This document shows, in pieces, positions 25,782-33,378 of a stretch of 64,000 bases of DNA. The stretch's first letter is position 1; each line of letters opens with the position of its first letter. This stretch comes from Caldicellulosiruptor acetigenus (GTDB lineage Bacteria; Bacillota; Thermoanaerobacteria; Caldicellulosiruptorales; Caldicellulosiruptoraceae), in NCBI RefSeq assembly GCF_026914305.1, contig NZ_CP113866.1, positions 876,183 to 940,182 on the forward strand, given 5' to 3'. A model generated the notes under the pieces. That model did no database searches. It saw only the letters and a list, made by a program, of their open reading frames with translations, and had not been told where the DNA came from. The position numbers were made by a program, and so were the translations under genes.

Positions 25782-26423
25782 ATGAATCCAAACAAGGCAT
25801 GGTGGATAGATACTAACTTTGAAACTGTAAAGAAAAACTTGGAAGCAAGAAACTTTGAATGTTTTGTTGTTGAGAAAAAAGAAGATGTTGTGCCTCTTTT
25901 AGAAAAGCTCATTTCAAAAGGTAGTGTGGTATCGTGCGGTGGGTCAATGACACTTTTTGAGTGTGGTGTGATAGATTTTCTGAGAAATGGCAGTTACAAC
26001 TTTTTGGATAGATACAAAGAAGGAATAACACCTGAGGAACTTGGTGAGATTTACAGAAAATCTTTCTGGGCTGACTACTATCTTATGTCAACAAACGCAA
26101 TAACACTTGACGGAAAGCTCATAAACATAGATGGAAACGGCAACAGGCTTGCAGCACTTCTTTTTGGTCCCAAAAACGTAATAGTGATTGCCGGCAAGAA
26201 CAAGCTTGTTTTAAACGAAGAGCAAGGTTTGTTGAGGGTAAGGAACATAGCATCTCCTATGAACTCAAAAAGACTTTCTCGAAACACGCCATGTACTCAG
26301 GATGGAAAATGCCATGACTGTTTGAGTAGCGATAGCATCTGCAGCCATATTGTTGTGACAAGAAGGTCTCCAGCAAAGGGAAGAATCAAAGTTGTGCTGG
26401 TCAAAGAAGACCTGGGCTTTTGA
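25782..26423 (+). CDS. LUD-domain protein (LutC/YkgG-like)
   Basis: 213 residues, beginning NKAWWIDTNFETVKKNLEARNF, with VSCGGSMTLFECG and ADYYLMSTNAITLDGKLINIDG (region near 93-115), then GNRLAALLFGPKNVIVIAG. This is the LUD fold found in lactate-utilisation proteins LutB/LutC. A cysteine cluster near the end (NTPCTQDGKCHDCLSSDSIC) could bind a metal or iron-sulfur cluster. LutA and LutB are not present. It is the last gene of the importer operon, 14 bases after the ATPase. Confidence 0.85.
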   Translation: MNPNKAWWIDTNFETVKKNLEARNFECFVVEKKEDVVPLLEKLISKGSVVSCGGSMTLFECGVIDFLRNGSYNFLDRYKEGITPEELGEIYRKSFWADYYLMSTNAITLDGKLINIDGNGNRLAALLFGPKNVIVIAGKNKLVLNEEQGLLRVRNIASPMNSKRLSRNTPCTQDGKCHDCLSSDSICSHIVVTRRSPAKGRIKVVLVKEDLGF

Positions 26424-26477
26424 GGATGTGGTTGTAATATTTTAGAAATATTTGCGTAACAATTCTGTAAAAAAGGG

Positions 26478-26507
26478 TTGACAGAATAAAGTGACTTGTA
26501 ATAGAAT
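26478..26507 (+). promoter_or_regulatory. Promoter of the riboswitch-controlled NlpC/P60 gene
   Basis: TTGACA (26478-26483), 18-base spacer, TAGAAT (26502-26507), about 20 bases before the aptamer. Confidence 0.65.
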
Positions 26508-26527
26508 AATAACATCAAAATAATAAA

Positions 26528-26674
26528 TCACAAAGGCTGAATGTCTGAGCAAATTGTAAAAATTGCTCAGGCAGCGGGAGACCCACAGTAGCCTTTGGGG
26601 TGAATCGGCAAGAAAAAACTTGCCGTAGGGATAGCCTTCTTGTCCCGAACCCGTCAGCTAATCCCGTAAGCCTC
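26528..26674 (+). promoter_or_regulatory. ydaO/yuaA-type c-di-AMP riboswitch
   Basis: The stretch carries the conserved blocks of the ydaO aptamer: AGGCTGAATG, then GCAGCGGGAGACCCA, GGGGTGAATC, GTAGGGATAG and CCGAACCCGTCAGCTAA. This class binds c-di-AMP and usually shuts off wall-hydrolase and potassium genes. The downstream gene is a wall hydrolase, the textbook target. The expression platform is the 15-20 bases between the aptamer end and the start codon, which include the ribosome site GAAGGGAG. Translational control is therefore possible; I saw no separate terminator. Confidence 0.93.
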
Positions 26675-26691
26675 AAGAAGGGAGTTTTTGC

Positions 26692-27651
26692 ATGAACACT
26701 AAAGCTTTAATAGCTCTTTTGGTTGGAATTTTTCTGATGTTTTTTTCTGCAAAGGCCTTTGCCCAGTCAGCCCAGGCAAAATCTACAATAAATATAAGAA
26801 GTGCACCTTCAACAAGTAGCAAGATTTTAGGAGTTTTCCCAAAAGGGTTTAAAGCACAGGTTTTGTCAAGTGCTGGTGGATGGGTAAAGATTTCGTATGA
26901 TGGAATTGTTGGGTATGTAAAGTCTGATTACATAAAACTTACAAATGATAAAACAAGCTCAGCTTCAAATACTTCAAGGTCAAGTGTTGCAAAGACGGTT
27001 GCTAAAGCTGTACAAGCTACAGTTTTAAAAGACAATGCGCGTTTGAGAAGTGATATGTCGACTTCATCAAAGGTGCTAAAGACATTAAAAAGTGGCAGCA
27101 AGGTCTATGTTTTGTCGAAAGAAGCAAATGGCTGGGTGAAGGTAAAGACGCTTGATGGGACAGTAGGATATATGGCTTATTACCTTTTGAGGATGCCATC
27201 GCAGCTTGCATCAAAGACAGTGTCACGTGGTGGCTTTGAAAGAAGTCAAGAAGAAGCTTTTGGAAATCTTAGCCTGGTACAGAGAATTTTAGAGTTTGCT
27301 CAAAGATTTCGTGGTATAAGATACTCGTATGGTGGGACATCACCATCAACGGGTTTTGACTGTTCAGGATTTGTTCAGTTTGTGTTCAAAAACTTTGGGA
27401 TACATCTTGAAAGAACGGCAGCTGACATGGCAAGGACAAATGGTGTGAGAATTTCGTATAGTGAAATTAAACCGGGGGACTTGCTTTTCTTTGATACAGA
27501 CGGTGGGAAAAATTATATAAATCATGTTGGTATATATTTAGGCGGTGGCAAGTTCATTCATGCATCGAGTGCAAGGGGACGCGTAATAGAAACTGACCTC
27601 AATTCATATTATGGAAGATTTTTTATGATGGCAAAAAGAGTCATAAGATGA
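26692..27651 (+). CDS. Secreted NlpC/P60 peptidoglycan hydrolase with two SH3 domains
   Basis: 319 residues. A signal peptide ends in SAKAFAQ. Two bacterial SH3 domains follow (about 30-82 and 104-168), each with the INIRSAPSTSSKILG or ARLRSDMSTSSKVLK type motif. The C-terminal NlpC/P60 domain (about 195-319) has catalytic Cys224 (FDCSGF), His278 (NHVGIY) and His290 (FIHASS). Such enzymes cut the D-Glu/diaminopimelate bond of wall peptides. It lies under a c-di-AMP riboswitch and ends at a strong hairpin. Confidence 0.95.
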   Translation: MNTKALIALLVGIFLMFFSAKAFAQSAQAKSTINIRSAPSTSSKILGVFPKGFKAQVLSSAGGWVKISYDGIVGYVKSDYIKLTNDKTSSASNTSRSSVAKTVAKAVQATVLKDNARLRSDMSTSSKVLKTLKSGSKVYVLSKEANGWVKVKTLDGTVGYMAYYLLRMPSQLASKTVSRGGFERSQEEAFGNLSLVQRILEFAQRFRGIRYSYGGTSPSTGFDCSGFVQFVFKNFGIHLERTAADMARTNGVRISYSEIKPGDLLFFDTDGGKNYINHVGIYLGGGKFIHASSARGRVIETDLNSYYGRFFMMAKRVIR

Positions 27652-27655
27652 AAGT

Positions 27656-27701
27656 AAAAAGGGGCTTTTTCCTGAAAATCAGAAAGGAAAAAGCCCCTTT
27701 C
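27656..27701. terminator. Long bidirectional hairpin terminator
   Basis: AAAGGGGCTTTTTCC and GGAAAAAGCCCCTTT form a 15-bp perfect stem around a 13-base loop. The better T tract is on the minus strand, so it serves the convergent mutarotase-like gene at least as well as the hydrolase. Confidence 0.88.
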
Positions 27702-27718
27702 AAGTTTAAAAGTACTTT

Positions 27719-28618
27719 TTACTTTTTTATCAAAGGCAAAATCAGGTTTTTGACATCCTCTTCACTTTCAATGGTAGCATCAACTTTCTTGAGCTGCCAA
27801 ACCTCAAGATGAGAAATCTCTTCGCCCGGTGCCACAGTATAAAGTGGGCTTAGAGTTTCCATCTCAAGCATGAAATCGGTTGTATATGTTTCGTAAGAAC
27901 ATCCAAAGTCAGGGTACTCTGCACCATCTATGTGTTTGTATTGTTTTATAAAAAGACTTCCATCGTTTAAATAGCAAACCCAGCCGTCCAAATTTGGGTA
28001 TCCAATCTTAAATGCTGGCTTGCAGTTTTTATCCTGTTTTAGAATAATGAAATCTTCACCCCACAAGACTCTATGGTCGTTAAGTTTTGTATATGGCCAC
28101 ATGACCAAAGGATAGCTTGGTAAAAGCCCTGTATCAATCTTTGGAATTGGCATAACCTCAACTCCACCTGGTGCCATTACAGAAAGCGCCCAGATTGCAA
28201 ACTTGACCTCAAAAAGACCATTGTTCTTGATTTTATATGTTACATAAGCTTCTGCTTCGGTTGGGTGAAACTTTAGTTCAATTGTTTTTTGCAAGAAAGT
28301 TGTGGTTTCCATGGGTTGTTTTAGCACAATTCCATTTTCCACAATTTCAAAGTCTATTTTGTGATTGTCGGGGAAATATGTGCGCGGCATGGCTTCCGGG
28401 CTATGCCACAGTCTTGTACCGCCGTATATTCTCCACTCGTCACCGCCAACTTTTCCTGCTTGGTCTTCCACCACACAAAAAACGTTCTTACCACCTTCAA
28501 ATGCAAAATGAATTATTCTTGGTCCCACGTCTGTTGTAACAATTGCTTCAATTTTTCCATTAGAAATTTTGTAGCAGTTTTCCCAGCCCATATACTCGAC
28601 TTTCTTTACCTCAACCAT
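27719..28618 (-). CDS. Galactose-mutarotase-fold protein of unknown function
   Basis: 299 residues. GWENCYKISNGKIEAIVTTDVGPRIIHFAF (region at the N terminus) and the following beta-rich sequence resemble aldose-1-epimerase-like proteins of the DUF4380 type. These have the super-sandwich fold but often lack the epimerase active site. HSPEAMPRTYFPDNHK may hold ligand-contact residues. It has no signal peptide, so it is cytoplasmic. It stands alone with its own promoter and terminator. Sugar binding is plausible, catalysis uncertain. Confidence 0.7.
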   Translation of the reverse strand: MVEVKKVEYMGWENCYKISNGKIEAIVTTDVGPRIIHFAFEGGKNVFCVVEDQAGKVGGDEWRIYGGTRLWHSPEAMPRTYFPDNHKIDFEIVENGIVLKQPMETTTFLQKTIELKFHPTEAEAYVTYKIKNNGLFEVKFAIWALSVMAPGGVEVMPIPKIDTGLLPSYPLVMWPYTKLNDHRVLWGEDFIILKQDKNCKPAFKIGYPNLDGWVCYLNDGSLFIKQYKHIDGAEYPDFGCSYETYTTDFMLEMETLSPLYTVAPGEEISHLEVWQLKKVDATIESEEDVKNLILPLIKK

Positions 28619-28681
28619 TTTTAACCTCTTTCCCCCTTCTCAATTTATTTTGAAAAATATAAAGGCTTAGAATATAATTAA

Positions 28682-28711
28682 ATTATACCTTATCAGGTTG
28701 TATTTTCACAA
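28682..28711 (-). promoter_or_regulatory. Promoter of the mutarotase-like gene
   Basis: On the minus strand: TTGTGA (28706-28711), 18-base spacer, TATAAT (28682-28687). Confidence 0.58.
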
Positions 28712-28792
28712 ATCAAAAAACAAAAAAGTTGTGTAGATTCATTTTTTCTTTGACAATTTTTAGATGGCAAAAGGGAGAGAAAGGGTATAGAG

Positions 28793-29302
28793 ATGCTAAA
28801 AAAGTTCAAACCTGATATGATATGCAAAAGTATATTGGATATTGACCTTGAAACTCTTATAAAAAGAGGAATAAACTATCTCATTATCGACATAGACAAC
28901 ACCATAGTTGCGTGGGGTGAATTTGAGGTAAGAGACGAGATTATTGATTGGCTTGAAAAGGCTCGAAAGATGGGATTTAAAATTTGCCTTGTTTCGAACA
29001 ACCAGAAGGATAGAGTCAAAAAAATAGAAAGTATACTTGGCATTCCTGCTATCTATAATGCCAAAAAACCTTTGAAATCTGGATTTTTAAAAGCTTCATA
29101 CCTGCTTCATCAGGGCAAGAAAAATCATCAAACAGCTGTGATAGGTGACCAGTTCTTTACAGATGTCATAGGCGCAAAAAGGTTAAAACTTTACGTAGTT
29201 TTGGTCCGACCTTTGGAAGAAAAGGAGTTTTTTGTAACTAGAATAAACAGGATTTTTGAAAGGAAAATATTAAAATACTACGAAAAGGATGAGAGGGAAT
29301 GA
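28793..29302 (+). CDS. YqeG-family HAD phosphatase
   Basis: 169 residues with the HAD motifs of class IIIA: YLIIDIDNTIVAWG (nucleophile and acid Asp pair), LVSNN, the lysine in NAKKPLKSGF and IGDQFFTDVIGAKR. YqeG proteins are phosphatases, with phosphatidylglycerophosphate-phosphatase activity known for some relatives. Its stop overlaps the aroE start by four bases, so the two are cotranscribed. Confidence 0.92.
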   Translation: MLKKFKPDMICKSILDIDLETLIKRGINYLIIDIDNTIVAWGEFEVRDEIIDWLEKARKMGFKICLVSNNQKDRVKKIESILGIPAIYNAKKPLKSGFLKASYLLHQGKKNHQTAVIGDQFFTDVIGAKRLKLYVVLVRPLEEKEFFVTRINRIFERKILKYYEKDERE

Positions 29303-30150
29303 AAAAACTTTTTTTGATTGGCAAGAGCTTAAAACACTCGATTTCACCTTTTATTCATAACAGGATTCTATCTGAGCTGAATATTGATGCAGTTTATTCA
29401 AATGTAGAACTCTCTGATACTGAAGAGCTAAAAGAATTTGTTGAGATGGTAAGAAAAGATGAGGATGTTGTTGGATTTAACATAACAATTCCTTACAAGG
29501 AAGATATTTTGGAGTTTTGCGATGAAGTCTCAGAAGATGTCAGAATAATAAACGCGGCAAATACTGTGAAAAAAGAAGATGGGAAACTTTTGGCTTACAA
29601 TACCGATTGGATAGGGTTTAAAAAAAGCTTGGAGCATGTGGGGGTTGATGTAAAAGACAAAAAAATATTGGTGCTCGGTAGCGGTGGTGCAGCAAAAGCT
29701 TGCATCTACGGGCTTTATAAAATGGGAGCAAAGGAAGTTTTTGTTGCAAACAGGACATATGAGAAGGCTGAAAGATTAAAAGAGGTTTTTCAAGACATTT
29801 TAAAAATCCTTCCAGTAGAATGGCTAAGAAGATATGAGTTTAAGTACGATATAATTATTAACACAACATCTGTGGGAATGTTTCCGAATATTGAAAACAG
29901 TCCTTTTGACTTTGAAATTTATGATCAAAGCCTGCCAGTTTTTGTATATGATATGATATACAATCCTCTTAAGACCGCCTTTTTGAAAGAGGCTGAAAAG
30001 AGAGGAATAAAGACTGAAAACGGACTTAAGATGCTTGTGTACCAGGCAGTTGAAGCAGAAAAAATTTGGTTTGGCGGCATTGATATTGTCTCAAATTTGA
30101 TTGTTGAAATACTGAATGAATGTGAGAGGAAAGTAGCCCGAATTGAATAG
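29299..30150 (+). CDS. aroE: Shikimate dehydrogenase
   Basis: 283 residues. It reduces 3-dehydroshikimate to shikimate with NADPH. GKSLKHSISPFIHN is the substrate loop, FNITIPYKEDI carries the catalytic lysine, AANTV and YNTDWIGFK carry the paired Asp, and VLGSGGAAKACIYGL is the nucleotide-binding loop. All key residues are in place. It is coupled to yqeG through an ATGA overlap, an arrangement common in Firmicutes. Confidence 0.96.
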   Translation: MKKLFLIGKSLKHSISPFIHNRILSELNIDAVYSNVELSDTEELKEFVEMVRKDEDVVGFNITIPYKEDILEFCDEVSEDVRIINAANTVKKEDGKLLAYNTDWIGFKKSLEHVGVDVKDKKILVLGSGGAAKACIYGLYKMGAKEVFVANRTYEKAERLKEVFQDILKILPVEWLRRYEFKYDIIINTTSVGMFPNIENSPFDFEIYDQSLPVFVYDMIYNPLKTAFLKEAEKRGIKTENGLKMLVYQAVEAEKIWFGGIDIVSNLIVEILNECERKVARIE

Positions 30151-30178
30151 GTATTTTTGTAATTTTCCCAAAAATTTT

Positions 30179-30206
30179 TTTACATCATGTAATTTTGTGG
30201 TATAAT
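30179..30206 (+). promoter_or_regulatory. Promoter of the type IV pilus operon
   Basis: TTTACA (30179-30184), 16-base spacer, TATAAT (30201-30206). It lies 36 bases before the first gene. I see no other strong promoter until 46.9 kb, so it may drive the whole pilus cluster. Confidence 0.62.
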
Positions 30207-30241
30207 TTATATAAGGACATAAATCGAGGGGTGTATCAAAA

Positions 30242-33200
30242 ATGAAAATTATGATAGTTGATGATGCTGTGTTTATAAGAAAGGTGTTAAAAGGTATTTT
30301 AGCCGAGCTTGGATACAATGTTGTAGCAGAGGCATCGACAGGCAAGGATGCAGTAGAACAAGCTGCAAAGGTAAAGCCGGATATAATCACGCTTGATATA
30401 ACCCTTCCAGACATGAGTGGCATTGATGTTTTAAAAGAGATAAAAAGAGTGCTTCCATCTGTTCAAGTGGTAATGGTCTCTGCACTTTCTGGGCAGGAAG
30501 CTGTGATGCAGGCTCTTAGAGAAGGTGCGGTAAATTATATTACAAAGCCGTTCTCAAAAGAAAAAATAGAGAGTGTATTGAAAAGTGTGTGTGAAAACAT
30601 AGAACCTAAGATAGATGAAGAAACCAAGGATGAAAGGGAAGAAAAAGAAGTTATAGAACTTCAAATGGTTAACTCAAAAGAACCTTCAGAAGGACTAGAA
30701 TTAGAAGAAACTATAACGCCTGACCTTGAAATAAATAATTTGGAAGAGGAGTTAGCAGCAGAAAAATTGGCAGCAAAAGAATTAGTGGAAGAACAGCCTA
30801 AAAATGAGCCATTTTATGAGAACATAAATGTGGAAGAAAACAAGAAAGTTGAAAATGAAGAGATACATATTGATTTTAAGTTAAATTTGCGAGAAGAAAA
30901 TGGAAAAGCAAGGCTTGAGGACGTAAGGGTATTCGAAAAGGACGAAGGATATGTTTTGTCCCTTTATTTCAGTGAACCTGTGACATACAATTTTGGTAAG
31001 ATGAAGATTGGCAATGGTTTTATAATCAATGTGGAGGATTGTAAAATTGAGCCAAATGTCAAAGAAACCATAAAGGTTTCTGATGAGGGCTTAAGAGAAA
31101 TAAAAGTAGAAGAGATTTCAGGCAATGTTTATATTGCAATTAAAACCGATATAAGAAAGTTCAACATACAAGAAAATGACAGAATAATTGAGATATTATT
31201 GCAAAAAGAAATTGCTCATCTATCCTACAATCCTTTGACAAAACTTTTGCTGATAGAAGGGATATCTTCAAAAGCAATAGAAGTAGAAAGAGCAGAAAAT
31301 AACTTAAAAATAAATATCCTGAACAAGGATACAATGCTAAAAGAGGAAAGAATAGAAATAAACGATGGATTGGTTGAAACCATTGAGGTACTGAAGACCT
31401 TTAAGGGATATGTAGTGCTGGTTAAAAGTTCTAAATTCTTGGAATATGAAAAAATTGAAGGAAGAAGTTCGTTTGGCATAAGATTAAAAGAAGCAAATGT
31501 AATCAAAAGATGGAATGTATATACCAAGGAAGATATGACAATAGTCGAAATAATTTCGTCATCTGGGGATGCACAGCTTCAAATGGATCACGACAAAGAA
31601 AATGATAAGGTATATGTATATTTTAGTGATTTAGAGGTTCCAGATGAACTTCTGAACCAGCGATATGAATATGAAGAGGGCTTTATTGAATGGATAGAGT
31701 TTAAAAAAGATTATGCAGAGAAAAAGTGCTTTATGATGATATCTACTCCAGTAAATAAGGTAAGTGTATCCAAAGAAGATGGCAGAGTTCTTATTTTATG
31801 CAGGGCAATAAGAGCGTTTTTGCTTTATGATAATTTACAGACAAGACTGATTTTCCAGAATATCAAACCGTCTGAGATAGAACTTGAACTTATTGAAGAC
31901 AAAAAATTAAGATTCAGTATACTCAATAGATTTGTAAATCTAATAAAAGATTCTATGGTGGAAGACAATCAGTTTATTGAAAAGGTAGAGATCGAAAAAG
32001 TTAAAAATGGCTATGAAGGTCTAATCTACCTTAAAAAGAGATGCAGTTTTTATTCCCTCTTGGCCAAAGATAAGGTATCAACAGATGTTTACCTGACACC
32101 TTTAAAAGCTCAGAATAAAATCAACTTTTATGAGTACGAAGAGAAAGATAATAAAGCTATCTTACATATAAGAGGAGAAGGAAAGTTAGATAAAGAGATT
32201 AGGCAAGAAGATGGAGTAGTCAGAATAGAAATTTTTGATGCTCAGTTAGAAAACATATCCACCTTACCTGTTGAGCTTGAGAGTTGTTGCATAGAAAAAA
32301 TCATTTTTAAAGAAGCAGAAAATGATAAAGTAGTAATAGAGGTCTATCCTTTCAAAGATGATTTTATTGTAAGCGACTATGCAAACGGCTTTGATTTAGA
32401 ATTTGCTCTGGATACAATAGAAATTCTGGTATCTAATAATTCTATCCAGCTTGAGGGACTTGACAAAAATGATATTAGTTTCAAAGAAGACAAAGAGAAC
32501 AATCAATTTGAAGTAGAGATTAGGAAAAAAGGTATTTTTATTTCCACCGGGCTGTTCAAAGTTGAAGATAGCCTTATCAAAAGCTATCAGGTTTACAAAT
32601 CTAAGGGAAGTTATGGAATTATTATAAAGACTAATAAAAAAGCAGTTGCTGTTGTAAACTCTGATAAAGAAAAAGCCGTTGAAATTGTAATGAAAAAACT
32701 GCCTGAACTGACAACGTGTGAAGTTGTTGTAAACAGCGAAACTGAAGCATATTTAAAACTTGGCATTGATGGCGAGCTGTTTAAAGAGCCTGAGGTCGAG
32801 CAAATTGGAAAAGGTGTAATAGAAGTAAAGCTATCAAAAATTGTATATGATCAGATTGAGTTGACTTCTCAGTATTACGAGAATGGAATAGTAAAGCTCA
32901 TAGAGTTTATACCTGCTGAGGAAAATCTGAGCATAAGAATAAGCTTTAACCGTGCACATTGGGAAATTGAATCTGGCCTATCACAACTTCTTTTGAAATT
33001 TGAAAAGGCAACTTCAAAAATTGAAGTGGATGATAGTGGTGTTGTTATAAGGTATATAGATGCAGAGGATGTTTCCTATAGGATCTTTGAGGAAAATGGT
33101 GTAATAGTATTAGATGTTCCTTCTTATGCAGGGGATTTTGCTAATACCATTCCTGCTATAAAGAGCGAAAAGGCTGTGAAATTCATCAGCATAGAAAAGA

Positions 33201-33328
33201 TAGAATCTGGATGGAGAATATATTTGATTACAATGACCGGTATTAAATTCCAACTTGAGAGAAAACAAGAGGAGATGAAGGTAGAATTTTTTGAAGAAAA
33301 AGGTGTCTTGAGCGAGGTTGCAGGCTAA
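30242..33328 (+). CDS. Response regulator fused to eight ~100-residue beta repeats
   Basis: 1028 residues. Residues 1-118 are a CheY-like receiver with acid pocket Asp7/Asp8, phospho-acceptor Asp52, Ser80 and Lys102. An acidic linker (about 120-220) follows. The remainder is made of repeats that begin near residues 281, 374, 478, 577, 681, 775, 879 and 975. Each has the pattern G-h-h-E-x-I-E-h, then a loop and G-x-h-h-I, then alternating strands. They resemble AMIN domains, which usually work outside the cell, yet I see no signal peptide or membrane segment. It opens the pilus operon. Confidence 0.8.
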   Translation: MKIMIVDDAVFIRKVLKGILAELGYNVVAEASTGKDAVEQAAKVKPDIITLDITLPDMSGIDVLKEIKRVLPSVQVVMVSALSGQEAVMQALREGAVNYITKPFSKEKIESVLKSVCENIEPKIDEETKDEREEKEVIELQMVNSKEPSEGLELEETITPDLEINNLEEELAAEKLAAKELVEEQPKNEPFYENINVEENKKVENEEIHIDFKLNLREENGKARLEDVRVFEKDEGYVLSLYFSEPVTYNFGKMKIGNGFIINVEDCKIEPNVKETIKVSDEGLREIKVEEISGNVYIAIKTDIRKFNIQENDRIIEILLQKEIAHLSYNPLTKLLLIEGISSKAIEVERAENNLKINILNKDTMLKEERIEINDGLVETIEVLKTFKGYVVLVKSSKFLEYEKIEGRSSFGIRLKEANVIKRWNVYTKEDMTIVEIISSSGDAQLQMDHDKENDKVYVYFSDLEVPDELLNQRYEYEEGFIEWIEFKKDYAEKKCFMMISTPVNKVSVSKEDGRVLILCRAIRAFLLYDNLQTRLIFQNIKPSEIELELIEDKKLRFSILNRFVNLIKDSMVEDNQFIEKVEIEKVKNGYEGLIYLKKRCSFYSLLAKDKVSTDVYLTPLKAQNKINFYEYEEKDNKAILHIRGEGKLDKEIRQEDGVVRIEIFDAQLENISTLPVELESCCIEKIIFKEAENDKVVIEVYPFKDDFIVSDYANGFDLEFALDTIEILVSNNSIQLEGLDKNDISFKEDKENNQFEVEIRKKGIFISTGLFKVEDSLIKSYQVYKSKGSYGIIIKTNKKAVAVVNSDKEKAVEIVMKKLPELTTCEVVVNSETEAYLKLGIDGELFKEPEVEQIGKGVIEVKLSKIVYDQIELTSQYYENGIVKLIEFIPAEENLSIRISFNRAHWEIESGLSQLLLKFEKATSKIEVDDSGVVIRYIDAEDVSYRIFEENGVIVLDVPSYAGDFANTIPAIKSEKAVKFISIEKIESGWRIYLITMTGIKFQLERKQEEMKVEFFEEKGVLSEVAG

Positions 33329-33378
33329 GTTTTAAAAAAGGTTAAAAAATGGTAAAGACTAAAAGAAGGTGAATTCAG

